NCBI GenBank assembly: GCA_016745215.1
Contig: CP050890.1
Coordinates: 3,844,001-3,908,000 of the forward strand
Origin: Thiohalocapsa sp. PB-PSB1
GTDB lineage: Bacteria > Pseudomonadota > Gammaproteobacteria > Chromatiales > Chromatiaceae
Reading direction: 5' to 3'
Length of the DNA: 64,000 bases
This document shows positions 34,415 through 43,528 of the stretch, one piece after another. Position numbers and translations under genes: made by a program. Within the stretch, counting starts at the first letter, position 1. Every line of letters starts with the position of its first letter. The notes beneath the pieces are model-generated. The model searched no databases. It saw only the letters and a program-made list of their open reading frames with translations, and was not told the origin of the DNA.

Positions 34415-35726
34415 TTATGCTTGAACTTTCAAGATTTTTGATAACGTATTTTCAAATAAACGGGAAAAAAATATGGCACCAGCTTTCGTGAGATGCCGAC
34501 AATCTTGACTAATGAATTTCTCATTGGTAAACACGGGAACAGTATTGTTTTCATCTATTATTTTTGCGATTAAATCTATATATCTGCTCCCCCATTTCTG
34601 TCGAAGTTCCTCATTTTTTTCTAGGTAGCCGTCTTCCATTAGTGTTCTTTGTTGGAAATAATCATCGCCTGAGTAATTGTAGAAATATCCGCTGTTTATG
34701 CCAAAATTTTTCGTCCCGACTACAAATAGCTTCGAGGTGTCTATACCAAGTTTTTCTATGTTTTCTGCGTTTTCTACGTTTTCTCGCTGTGCAGTGGAAT
34801 AGAAGGTAACATCTGCCGTATCGGCTCGAGATTGGAAATCTTGGTTTTCAAATGGTCGAAAAACATAAGATATTTCGATTGATGCCCGGTATTTAGACTC
34901 CAGCAATACGTTAACCCAGTCTCTACCGAAGCTGTCTCCTACTACAAGAACCTTTATCGTATTTGGCTTATGACTGAATGGCTTGTTATAATCATGAACG
35001 CGAGCATTGTATTTTGCGTGAATATTCCTGACGGCATCAGTTTTCGTTATGCCTAATTCTGGCACATCTCTAATTATCCCTCCTTTCCAGTAAGCATAAA
35101 GCGACGACGATGTGGTGACAACAAATAGAAATCCAAGGACGGATAAGACCATGCGGGTGCTTGTTTTGTTTTTGTTTCGAAAAGGTCGTTCAATGGCGTG
35201 GTAGCTGAATACAGACAAAATTACGATGGCAATGGATATTAATGCTACATGCTCTAATTGTAGTTTTTGAATCAGGAAGTATCTAGAGAATGCCAGGATG
35301 ACCTGATGCCACATATATAAACTGAAACTCATCAAGCCGATAGCTACAGACACCTTGTTTTGCAATAAAAACGAGGAAATTGAGCTGTTTTCGTTTTGTG
35401 TGACAATTACTGCCAAGGTAAGAATTATAGCGATAGGAAGTAGGAATTGATTTGGTGGTAGTATATCACCTGCAAGCAGGATCAAAATCAACCCAACCAC
35501 GAATATTGCCGAATACCTAACTAATAATGACCCTGTTCTTTAAGTATAAGGCCGCAATACCGCCTAATGCTAACTCAAAAAATCGAAAAGGCAGATAGTA
35601 AAACTTCTCAAAGTCCTTGAAGGGTAAGAAATACAATAGCAACGAGGTAGTTCCAAGCATGGTTAGTACCATGAGTAGCCACTTTTTGTGATGCTTTCCT
35701 ATTAATAAAAATAATAAAGGATAGAC

Positions 35727-37180
35727 CAATACCTTCGCCAAAAATTAGCGCCAAAAATTAGGTGGGCGACAGCCCGAGGTGATAGGTTATCCAGTTACTA
35801 ATCCGAAGACCTATTCCCACAGGAGGCTATCGCCCATGCCCGACATTATGCTGATCTTGAGCTGCTTAAGCCAGAGCGTAGATAAGACGAGCCTTGGCCG
35901 TTTGGGTTGCGTTGTGGAAGGGCTGTTGGCGATGACGGGGCGGGTAACGATGCGGGGGCTATCGCGCTGGACCGAGCGCGGGGGAAGCTATCGGACGCTG
36001 CAGCGGTTGTTCAACACCACGCTCAGTTGGGGCCAAGTGCATTGGCTGGTGATTCGCCAGCACCTGCTGGGCGACGAAACGCAATGGTTGCTGGCGGGCG
36101 ATGAAGTGGTGGTGAGCAAATCGGGCAAGAAGACCCACGGTCTGGATCGTTTTTTCTCCTCGGTGGTTGGCAAGACGATCCCGGGGTTGTGTTTTCTGAG
36201 CCTGTCGTTGATTAGCGTGCAACGGCGCTGTTCGTACCCATTGCGCCTGGAGCCGATTCTCAAAGAGACGGCCGCGAGCTGCCCGAAAGCGTCCAAAGCG
36301 GGTCGGGGTAAGGGCCGAGGGCGGCCGAAAGGTAGCCGCAATGGCAATCGCCGGGAGGTGAGTCTGTCGCCCTATTTGCAGTTCGTTCAAGACCTTCTGC
36401 GCCAGGTGCTGGCACTGGTGTGCCAGACGCTGACGGTGCGTTATTTCGTCTTCGACGGGGCCTTCGGCCATAATCAAGCGCTGCAAATGGTCCGTCGCAC
36501 GGGCTTAGAGTTGATCAGCAAATTGCGCCACAACAGCGCGCTGTATCTGCCCTATGACGGCCCCTACGCCGGGCGCGGCCCGCGGCGCAAGTACGGCAGC
36601 AAGCTCGATTATCAACACTTGCCGCCGTGCTTTCTCAAAGCCACTTCCGTGGAAGGACAGGTTCATACGGCCATCTACCAACTGCCCGTTTGGCACAAAA
36701 AATTCCCCGACCGGCTCAATGTCGTGATCCTCGTCAAGACCAACCAACGCACCGGTGCCCAGGCCCATGTCATCCTTTTCAGTAGTGATCTCGAGTTAGG
36801 CTACGAAGCGCTCATCGATTACTATCGCTTGCGCTTCCAAATCGAGTTCAACTTCCGAGACGCCAAACAGTACTGGGGCTTGGAAGACTTCATGGTGACC
36901 AAGCCAACGCCGGTCTACAACAGTGCCAACCTGGCGATGCTGATGATCAACCTGTCCCAGATCCTGATGCGAACGGTGCGCGAGCACTGTCCGAGCTTTA
37001 GCGTCAATGACCTCAAAGCCCACTTCCGCGGCCGGAAATACGTCCTGGAGGTGTTAAAAATGCTTCCGGAAATGCCCGAAGCAAATATTATTGACCAAGC
37101 CCTTGAGCAGGCTGCAAATCTGGGGCGGATTAATCAAGAACTTAGTGCAGCATGAGATCGGGTCATTTGGCGAAGGTATT
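35727..37180 (+). mobile_element. IS4-like insertion sequence with 7-bp target duplication
   Basis: About 1454 bp between two copies of GATAGAC (35720-35726 and 37181-37187). The ends are inverted repeats: left AATACCTTCGCCAAA, right TTTGGCGAAGGTATT. It carries one transposase gene with the same plus orientation as the window. Excision in silico with one GATAGAC copy restores the reading frame of the interrupted acyltransferase across the junction. Confidence 0.88.
35836..37155 (+). CDS. IS4-family DDE transposase
   Basis: About 439 residues and apparently intact. DDE catalytic motifs are GDEVVVSKSGKK (first D region), FDGAFGHN (second D) and the YREK signature Y-x2-R-x3-E-x6-K in YYRLRFQIEFNFRDAKQYWG near the C-terminus. 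AGGAGG lies about nine bases before the ATG at 35836, which I prefer over the upstream in-frame codon at 35779. It is the only cargo of the IS at 35727-37180. Confidence 0.9.
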   Translation: MPDIMLILSCLSQSVDKTSLGRLGCVVEGLLAMTGRVTMRGLSRWTERGGSYRTLQRLFNTTLSWGQVHWLVIRQHLLGDETQWLLAGDEVVVSKSGKKTHGLDRFFSSVVGKTIPGLCFLSLSLISVQRRCSYPLRLEPILKETAASCPKASKAGRGKGRGRPKGSRNGNRREVSLSPYLQFVQDLLRQVLALVCQTLTVRYFVFDGAFGHNQALQMVRRTGLELISKLRHNSALYLPYDGPYAGRGPRRKYGSKLDYQHLPPCFLKATSVEGQVHTAIYQLPVWHKKFPDRLNVVILVKTNQRTGAQAHVILFSSDLELGYEALIDYYRLRFQIEFNFRDAKQYWGLEDFMVTKPTPVYNSANLAMLMINLSQILMRTVREHCPSFSVNDLKAHFRGRKYVLEVLKMLPEMPEANIIDQALEQAANLGRINQELSAA

Positions 37181-37664
37181 GATAGACTACATAGTATTGT
37201 TCTTCTATTCCCAAGCTCCATGTGTGCATTAATGGCTTGAACTCATTAACAACATCCCAGTAATTTTTCGTTGTTACTGCTTGCAGTACATTGTTCGCGA
37301 ATAGATTTGTGGCCACGACTGATTGTGCAAGATTTCAAAATCATCGGGAAGCATGACAAAAGATCCAATCAGCAGTGCCACAAGAACAATGAATAATGTC
37401 AATGGCAGTATTCTCCTTGTTCGGCGTAAATAAAAATTAACGATTGAAAATTCGTTATTACTCATCTCCCTATAAATGATACCGGTAATTAAATAACCGC
37501 TGATGACAAAAAAAACATCAACGCCTAGAAATCCATTAGGGAGAAAACCAAAATGAAAAGCAATTACGGAAATAACTGCAATTGCTCTCAAGCCGTCAAT
37601 ATCTTTTCTATAGTCGTTAGTATAGGCAAAATTCACGGATACTGTTTTCCTTCTAACACATAAC

Positions 37665-37779
37665 GTTCAACACATAATGTTACGAATAAGCCGACCCGAA
37701 AAGCGCGCCGCCACAAGCGCTACCAAATGCGCAGAGCTCGACGCGCACTTTTTGGGTCGGCTTTGTTCAATTGTTGGAC
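37665..37779 (-). other. attC-like palindrome (candidate integron recombination site)
   Basis: Read on the minus strand it begins GTCCAAC (fits RYYYAAC) and AACAAAGCCGACCC, has a long irregular stem and loop, then GGGTCGGCTTATTCG, and ends GTTGAAC (fits GTTRRRY). The paired simple sites plus an AAGCCGACCC/GGGTCGGCTT stem are the hallmarks of attC. It lies about 30 bp upstream of the AT-rich acyltransferase pseudogene in the same orientation. I found no matching site downstream of that gene. Confidence 0.5.
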
Positions 37780-37894
37780 GGAGCCGCTGCGCGGCAGGTC
37801 CCGGACCGGCCAGATACCGGATCGAGCATACCCTCTCGTCCGACTGATTTCTAGGCGGCCGTCGAAGGCGGTTTCAACGAGGGAGATCCCGAGC

Positions 37895-39071
37895 ATGAAC
37901 GTCGAAGCAGAACGAGACAGATACCAGCAGCAATACAACAGGCTACAAGCAGCCTTGGTATGCCAAGGGCTTCGCCCGAAGACGATCAGCGCCTACTCGC
38001 GCGGGGTGCGACGCGTGGCGGGTTACTTCAAGCGCTGCCCGGACAGCCTGACGGCGGACGAGCTCGAGGGCTATTTCGCGGCCCTGGTCGAGGCGCATTC
38101 CTGGAGTATCCTGAAGCTGGATCGCAACGGGATGCAGTTCTACCATCGCCACCTGTTACAGCGTCCGTGGGATTGGGTCGACATCATCAAGCCGCCGCGT
38201 CCGCAGCGGTTATCGGATGTGTTAACGGTGGAGGAGGCCTTCAAGCTCGGCTGTCGAAATCTGCCGTCTCACTAAAACAAGAGCTTCCCGGTTTATGGCT
38301 GCTTAGTCGGGGTCGGTGTCAAGGTCGGAATTAGGGATTGGTATCGAGCTGGCTGTTAAGATCGATGAGCGGATTCGATTTCGATTCCGATTCCGATTCC
38401 GATTCCGATTCCGATTCCGATAGCGACCCCGACACCGATGAGGCTTCCCAAGCGCGTTCGATGAAGCAATCCAAGACCCGGAATCGGTTTGGCATCAAAA
38501 CTCAGGACATTTCGACAGCCTACCTTCAAGCTGATCAACGTCACGCGCAAGCTGCGTTAACGGGTCTGTTTCTTCACGGTCTACAGTTTGGATTTGCGCT
38601 CGAGCGAAGGGTTGCAGCTGCAAATCGATGCCACGCGCGGGCGCGTGCACATGCGCGGCGGCAAGGGCGACAAGGATCGTTCAGTGACGCTTCCGGAGAA
38701 GGCCCTGGAAAGTTCTGCGTCGGTTCTGGAGCACCCATCGTCATTCGCAGCTGCTGTTTCCGAACCCGAGCGGCGGGGCGCAACGCATGCAAGCGGCGAC
38801 CACCCCCATGAACCGGGGCGGCGTGCAAGCCGCAATCAACGACTGCGCGATTCGCTGTCGCAGCAGCGACCTTTCGTTGCGTCACAGCTGCGTCACCCAT
38901 CTGCTTGAGCGAGGCGTGGATCTGCCGACGATGCAAGCGTTGCTCGGTCATGCCGACATTCGAACGACGGTGCGTTACACTGACCTGACGGATGTGACCC
39001 CGAGCCAGGGCTTGTTAGGCGATTTCTGTCGAAAAATAGACCACCTGGCTTGTCTTCTCGTCCGGCATTGA
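37895..39071 (+). pseudogene. Tyrosine recombinase (IS91-associated type), split by a MITE-like insertion
   Basis: 37895-38247 encodes the core-binding domain (KTISAYSRGVRRVAGYF, WDWVDIIKPPRPQRLSDVLT, ending VEEAFKL). A 275-bp insertion follows, and after it the gene resumes INVTRKLR with TAC changed to TAA, then VYSLDLRSSEGLQLQ, RGGKGDKDRSVTLPEKA, a one-base shift, and LSLRHSCVTHLLERGVDLPTMQALLGHADIRTTVRYT (RHS...H...LGH...Y catalytic region). The family accompanies IS91-type transposases; no such transposase is present here. At least one insertion, one nonsense codon and one frameshift make it inactive. Confidence 0.85.
38248..38522. mobile_element. MITE-like element, 275 bp, with 10-bp target duplication
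   Basis: Flanked by CCTTCAAGCT at 38238-38247 and 38523-38532. The termini are inverted: GGCTGTCGAAAT at 38249 and ATTTCGACAGCC ending at 38520. It contains no gene. It includes a run of about seven GATTCC hexamers (38382-38424). Removing it with one target copy restores AFKLINVTRKL of the recombinase. Confidence 0.85.
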
Positions 39072-39231
39072 CGTTGCGGCAACCCGCCCATGGAGCGACG
39101 CTGGGCGGATTGCCGCGTTGCGAAGGCAAACGAGAATCCGGCACCAGTTGGTTTGTTTCTCTCCGGCAATCGCCTCGAACGAGGTGGATCAAGTGACGAT
39201 CAAGGCCACCGATGGCCTTGGCCGATGGTCA

Positions 39232-40077
39232 TCAGTCAAGCTTGATGCCCGCTTTCTCGAGTAAAGCGAGTGCGCGCTGGGTCTGTTGTTCGGCTGCCAT
39301 GCGTGCTTGTGCCTCTTCCCGTGCCCGCTGTTCGGCCGCGGCAGCACGGTGTTCGGCTGCTTCACGCGCCTGCGATTGTTGCAAGGCCAGCCGATCGGCT
39401 GCATCGGCATCGCGGACCTCCTCACCACGATAGAACACGCGCAATTTGCGACCGACCGACCGAGCGTCGGGTGCGAGCTCCTCGATCACCAAGCCATCGA
39501 TGGCCTGGCTCACAAAGCGTCGCCGTGGTCCCAGCGGCACGTTTTCGTAGGCGACTTGATCCTTGTTGTAGCGATAGGCAATCAACCCACGGGGGTCATC
39601 CGGTTCCGGGTAGAGGAGCAAGAACTCGGGGACTGCGTTCAGTTCGTTCCAGTTGCGCATCTTGATGGTGTCCTTCTCCTCTTTGCGCCTGTGCGTGGTG
39701 GTCACCACCTCGATTGCCAGGAGTAACGACTTCGCGGTCACCGAGCCCAGGTTCTCGGCGTCGGTCAGGGCGTAGTCGGGGTAGAGGATCCTCTGGCAGT
39801 CCTCGTCCGCATCCCAGTACCAGACCGGATTGTCCCCGAGGCTCTGCAGGCCCTCCCAGGCGGCGACACGATCGAGTAGTTCTCCCAGCTTCTGGACTGT
39901 TTTGTGGTGGGCGAGGGATTGAGCCACGTCGAGTTCTTCGTCATAGTAGGGTGTGCCTACGGTTGCATCCTCCGGATGCGGTTTCTCGATCAAGCGCGCG
40001 CGCATCTGCTGGTGCGCGGCGCGGCGTTGCAACAGCTCGGTCTGCGGCCTGGCCAGCGTCGCTGTCGATGTCATCAT
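39232..40077 (-). CDS. Uma2/DUF820-family nuclease-like protein with coiled-coil tail
   Basis: A 281-residue protein. The central domain (about 70-215) has VWYWDADEDCQRILYPDYAL and SLLLAIEVVTTTHRRKEEKDTIKMRNW, the D...E-x-V pattern of Uma2 (PD-(D/E)XK-like) proteins. Residues about 228-275 form an Ala/Arg/Glu-rich coiled coil (QSQAREAAEHRAAAAEQR). AGGAGG five to six bases before the ATG fixes the start. Uma2 proteins are abundant in phototrophs with no established role. The gene looks intact amid decayed neighbours. Confidence 0.82.
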   Translation of the reverse strand: MMTSTATLARPQTELLQRRAAHQQMRARLIEKPHPEDATVGTPYYDEELDVAQSLAHHKTVQKLGELLDRVAAWEGLQSLGDNPVWYWDADEDCQRILYPDYALTDAENLGSVTAKSLLLAIEVVTTTHRRKEEKDTIKMRNWNELNAVPEFLLLYPEPDDPRGLIAYRYNKDQVAYENVPLGPRRRFVSQAIDGLVIEELAPDARSVGRKLRVFYRGEEVRDADAADRLALQQSQAREAAEHRAAAAEQRAREEAQARMAAEQQTQRALALLEKAGIKLD

Positions 40078-40666
40078 GTTTCCTCCTGTACCCCTGAAGA
40101 CAGGGGGCGATTGGCGCTGTGAATGTCAGTACGACGCTGGTAACCGCGTGTCTTCGTCTCGGGGGCACAAGCGTCGGTTTCATCGATTGCTCAGACTACC
40201 ATGGTTGCGTTTGCCTGACCGGCCTCGGGCTCGGCCTGCTGCTCGACTTCGGCGCCGCGCTGATGAAAGACGGTATCAGGAAGGGTTCAGACACAAGCTG
40301 AGCGTTTCGGCCAACGGAAATAACGACCAAAATCGCGAGCTGTACGAAAAAGGCCGCCGTTTCTGTGCGGGTCATTGATTCTCGCGTGTTTCGCGTGTTT
40401 CGTAGTTCAAGAAAATGCACAGTCTTTTGTTGGCTAGACAATTAGACGCCGCTCGCTGCATAGGAACCGTTACAAAACAAGTGTCTCATTATGAGCTGAA
40501 GTTTCCTGATTTCTGAAAATCGCAAGGAGGGCGGTTACTCGGGGGTGGCCTATTTACGCTGGTTTGCGCAGGCTTGAGCAAACCAAATAATCATGCCCCT
40601 ACCTGGCCCGCCACCCACCCAAGAATCAGGAAATCAGATGATGCGTGCTCCGCTGTGATAAGAGGA
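40078..40666. other. Gene-free stretch between the Uma2 gene and the ISAzo13 remnant
   Basis: About 590 bp with no supportable gene. The minus-strand promoter of the Uma2 gene must lie at its left end. A short direct repeat, TTTCGCGTG x2, occurs near 40388. The rest shows nothing I recognise. Confidence 0.5.
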
Positions 40667-40874
40667 GTGGTCGATGAGATTGCAATCAAGAAGCGATTTG
40701 AATGGCTGGTGTCGGTCCTGGATGAGCGCCTGCGCAGGCTTGTTGCTTCGGCAGAAGCCGAGGCACTTGGGCGAGGGGCATCTTGCTGGTCTCCGAGATG
40801 ATCCGCGTGTCTCGGCGAGCACTCTCATCGCGTTGATGTTGGTCAGTCTGATCGAATGTCGTATCCTTTTGTAG
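40667..40874 (+). pseudogene. ISAzo13-type transposase N-terminal remnant
   Basis: VVDEIAIKKRFEWLVSVLDER followed by LRRLVASAEAEALGRG is the N-terminus of ISAzo13-family transposases. A one-base loss near 40779 then shifts to GILLVSEMIRVSRRAL. The fragment ends after about 60 codons and the rest of the element is missing. Confidence 0.65.
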
Positions 40875-41117
40875 ATGCAAGAACAGCAAATCGAACGTCT
40901 CCTCCTGCGACCGGCCGGGATGCAAACGAAGAAACCGATCTGACGCCGGATCATGGACTCGTTATAAAAGATAAGAATTGGATCAGAGGTATCGGCGGCC
41001 CGATGGGCCGGTTTATTGCACCGAGCCCGAGAGCTGTCCGTCGTCTGCAGCGTTCTGCTCGACTGTCTGCTGCTGCACGAGTATATCGGCCCGTGCAAGC
41101 TGGTAATGGTGGGCAGG

Positions 41118-42137
41118 GTGTTCTGCGGGGCGCTGCGCATCCGGCTGTCGGGCTGACCAACGACCCAGGATCGACCGAGGCATCTCGACTCGATATTGAT
41201 CCGAAAAACCCCTATGCTTCGATGCATCCGGACGTAATCCGCTCACTGCACCCCCGACCGAGCCTCATTATGGAAACCACCATCGAGACCATCAAACGCG
41301 AGCTGCCGCGCCTGCTGCGCGAAGAGCCCGAACTGCGCCGCTTCGTCCTGGACATCTCTCGAGAGCACTTCGCCGACCGCTCGACCACCGATGAGCGCTT
41401 CAACCGCATCCTCGACGAGCTGGCGCGCGATCGAGAGACGCAGAACCGCAAGTGGGACGAGCAGAACCGCAAATGGGACGAGCAGAACCGCAAATGGGAC
41501 GAGCAGAACCGCAGGTTGGACGAGCACATCCGCGAGCAGAGTCGGAAATGGGACGAGCAGAACCGCAAATGGGACGAGCAGAACCGCAGGTTGGACGAGC
41601 ACATCCGCGAGCAGAGTCGGAAATGGGACGAGCAGAATCGGAAATGGGACGAATCCCGGCGGGAATTCGACCGCGTCCACGAAGAGATCATGGCCCAGGC
41701 AAAAAAACACGATCGCTCCGTCGGCGCGCTCGGCGCACGCTGGGGGCTGCAGTCCGAGGCCGCCTTCCGCGATGCCTTGGCCGGTATACTGGAGGAAAGC
41801 TTCGAGGTCAGCGTCCACAACGTCCGCGAATTCGACGACGGCGGCGAGGTATTCGGACGGCCAGATCAAGTAGAGCTCGATGTCATCGTCAAAAACGGCG
41901 TGCTGCTGATCCTCGAGCTGAAATCGTCCATCGATAAGGCCGGCATGTACATCTTCGAACGCAAGGCTCGCTTCTACGAGCGCCGCCACGACCGCAAGGC
42001 CGACCGGCTGATCGTCATCTCGCCGATGATCGACGCAAAGGCCCTGCAAGTCGCCGGCGACCTGGGCATCGAAACCTATGGCGACTCGCTGGAGGTGCCG
42101 ATGCGGTGACCGCAAGAGCGCAAGCTTCGCCATGCGG
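41118..42137 (+). repeat. Segmental duplication, copy 2 (partner 22682-23648)
   Basis: The second copy of the DUF3782 gene with its leader. It differs from copy 1 by scattered substitutions and by extra heptad-repeat units. The right boundary is CGCCATGCGG, after which the two loci are unrelated. Confidence 0.9.
41270..42109 (+). CDS. DUF3782 protein, coiled coil plus PD-(D/E)XK-like domain (copy 2)
   Basis: About 279 residues, a paralogue of 22835-23620. The N-terminal and C-terminal parts are nearly identical to copy 1 (one coding change visible as KNGVLL for KNGMLL). The central repeat is longer: NRKWDEQ x3, NRRLDEHIREQ, SRKWDEQ, NRKWDEQ, a second NRRLDEHIREQ, then SRKWDEQ and NRKWDES. 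The nuclease-like D...ELK motif is intact. The start at METTIETIK matches copy 1; the 138-residue extension upstream is untranslated leader. Function unknown. Confidence 0.8.
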   Translation: METTIETIKRELPRLLREEPELRRFVLDISREHFADRSTTDERFNRILDELARDRETQNRKWDEQNRKWDEQNRKWDEQNRRLDEHIREQSRKWDEQNRKWDEQNRRLDEHIREQSRKWDEQNRKWDESRREFDRVHEEIMAQAKKHDRSVGALGARWGLQSEAAFRDALAGILEESFEVSVHNVREFDDGGEVFGRPDQVELDVIVKNGVLLILELKSSIDKAGMYIFERKARFYERRHDRKADRLIVISPMIDAKALQVAGDLGIETYGDSLEVPMR

Positions 42138-42306
42138 CCTTGTTGCCAACGTCGCAGGCATCGGACTGGCATTGGTCCTGTCTCGCCGCCTGTCTTTCAT
42201 TAAAGATCCAAAGCTGGCGAAAGTCGCGTTGATTCTCGAACGCCATCGGGAGTCGTTATGGGGAGTTTCGGCCCTCCTGGATGAATCCATCAACAACACA
42301 GAGTGA
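42106..42306 (+). CDS. Small ORF of unknown nature
   Basis: A 66-codon GTG-start reading that overlaps the DUF3782 stop by four bases. The first 15 codons lie in the duplicated tail, the rest reads SFIKDPKLAKVALILERHRESLWGVSALLDES. I do not recognise it. It may be a gene remnant fused to the duplication edge or a chance ORF. Confidence 0.25.
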   Translation: MTARAQASPCGLVANVAGIGLALVLSRRLSFIKDPKLAKVALILERHRESLWGVSALLDESINNTE

Positions 42307-42308
42307 CG

Positions 42309-42671
42309 ATGAAACTGACCCGTTGCGTCCAGGCCTGGAACAGTCCGGCTTTTAACGCCGCCCTGATCGATGAAATCCAGGCGCTTGGAACAAGGCATCC
42401 GCAACTCCAGCGCCTGTTGCAGGCAGGGCTGGTGCAAACCAACGCTGTGGCGGATGATCCGATCAGCGTTTACCTGCTGAGCTGCCAAAAGCAGGATCAT
42501 TGCATCCATGCCCGCGTTGGCGTCTTCTACGCCGGGATCATCAGCGGTTGCAGCTGCGCGGATGATCCATCGCCAGCGGACACTATCACGGAGCACTGCG
42601 AATTATTGGTGGAGCTGGATATCGCCACCGGCGACGCGCGGATTAGTTTATGCGAGCGTGAAGAGCAATGA
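42309..42671 (+). CDS. Conserved hypothetical protein upstream of the hydrolase
   Basis: About 120 residues. It starts MKLTRCVQAW and has a Cys-rich stretch, SGCSCADDPSPADTITEHCEL, after a beta-rich middle (VGVFYAGIIS). The stop overlaps the ATG of the alpha/beta hydrolase (ATGA), indicating an operon. I have seen similar small proteins in gammaproteobacteria but cannot name a function. The clustered Cys/Asp could bind a metal; this is a guess. Confidence 0.65.
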   Translation: MKLTRCVQAWNSPAFNAALIDEIQALGTRHPQLQRLLQAGLVQTNAVADDPISVYLLSCQKQDHCIHARVGVFYAGIISGCSCADDPSPADTITEHCELLVELDIATGDARISLCEREEQ

Positions 42672-43528
42672 CCGGCATGCTGATCAAACTTGCGACAATC
42701 CTGGCGCATATCCTGTTCGGGCTGCTGCTCGCCGGTAGCCTGATCTGGTGGCTGCAGCCGCGCATGGTCTTCTATCCGATCAAATCGCTGACATCGACAC
42801 CGAGCGATTGGGGCTTGACCTACCAGGATGTCCAGTTGACGACGGCAGACGGCATCGCATTGCATGGCTGGCTGATTCCGGCTGCACGGGACCTCGGGGA
42901 GGCACCGCGGACGCTCCTGTTCTTGCATGGCAACGCCGGGAATATCTCGCATCGGCGCGACTCGATTGCCATTTTCAACGACCTCGGGCTGGATGTGCTG
43001 ATCATCGATTACCGCGGCTTTGGCCGCAGCCAAGGGGCAGCCTCGGAGTCTGGGCTCTATCTTGATGCCGCCGCTGCCTGGCGCTGGCTGACGCAAACGC
43101 GCGGCATCCAGGCCAAAGAGATCATTCTCTTTGGGCGCTCGCTGGGCGGGGCCGTCGCGACCCAGCTTGCAGCGCAGGCCGATCCGGCCGCGCTGATCGT
43201 CGAATCGAGCTTCGATCACCTCGGGAGCCTGGCAGAAGAACATTATCCACTGCTGTCGCGACTGATCCCGCTGCGCTACCGGTTCCCTGCCGCAACGCAC
43301 ATCGCTGCCGTGCGTTGTCCCATACTGATGTTGCACAGTCCCGACGATCGCATCGTTCCTTATCTTATTGGAAGACGTCTGTTCGCGGCAGCCCCGGCGC
43401 CAAAGGTTTTCGTCGATCTGCGCGGTGGGCACAACGACGGCTTCCTGCTCTCCCAGCCGCGCTATCAAGAAGCCTTGATGGACTTTCTGAATGGGCTTGG
43501 CAGGCACGCACCAAGCGACCGATCCTAA
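42668..43528 (+). CDS. Membrane-anchored alpha/beta hydrolase (BEM46-like)
   Basis: A 286-residue protein. An N-terminal membrane anchor (ILAHILFGLLLAGSLIWWL) is followed by an alpha/beta hydrolase domain: oxyanion motif FLHGNAGN, nucleophile elbow GRSLGG (Ser near residue 158), acid SPDDRIV and catalytic GGHNDG. The family (BEM46/ABHD13-like) has no fixed substrate. It is coupled to the preceding small gene through an ATGA overlap. Confidence 0.88.
   Translation: MTGMLIKLATILAHILFGLLLAGSLIWWLQPRMVFYPIKSLTSTPSDWGLTYQDVQLTTADGIALHGWLIPAARDLGEAPRTLLFLHGNAGNISHRRDSIAIFNDLGLDVLIIDYRGFGRSQGAASESGLYLDAAAAWRWLTQTRGIQAKEIILFGRSLGGAVATQLAAQADPAALIVESSFDHLGSLAEEHYPLLSRLIPLRYRFPAATHIAAVRCPILMLHSPDDRIVPYLIGRRLFAAAPAPKVFVDLRGGHNDGFLLSQPRYQEALMDFLNGLGRHAPSDRS

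Larger units (their letters stand above)
34415..37636 (-). pseudogene. Acyltransferase-3 / SGNH fusion (OafA-like), broken by frameshifts and an IS
   Basis: Four pieces of one AT-rich gene on the minus strand. 37636-37300 encodes RKDIDGLRAIAVISVIAFHFG and FLGVDVFFVISGYLITG (acyltransferase-3 motifs). A one-base loss near 37309 shifts into SVVATNLFANNVLQ ... MHTWSLGIEEQYYV. The IS4-like element interrupts there; removing it with one target copy restores EQYYVVYPLLFLLIGK. Another frameshift near 35515 follows, and 35500-34415 supplies the remaining helices plus a C-terminal SGNH-like domain (VLVVGDSFGRDW, DCRHLTKAGA). Such proteins O-acetylate surface polysaccharide. The low GC relative to the neighbours suggests acquisition by transfer. 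The GTG at 37636 is the likely start. Confidence 0.85.

Noticed and set aside
37665..39071. A complete integron (intI next to attC)
   Set aside because: The recombinase pseudogene resembles IS91-associated integrases, not IntI, and no second attC follows the cassette-like gene. Only the attC-like site is kept as a tentative feature.
41243..42172. Minus-strand ORF with FVPFPILLVPF repeats opposite the DUF3782 genes
   Set aside because: It is a shadow of the heptad repeat in the opposite frame and appears at both DUF3782 loci for that reason.
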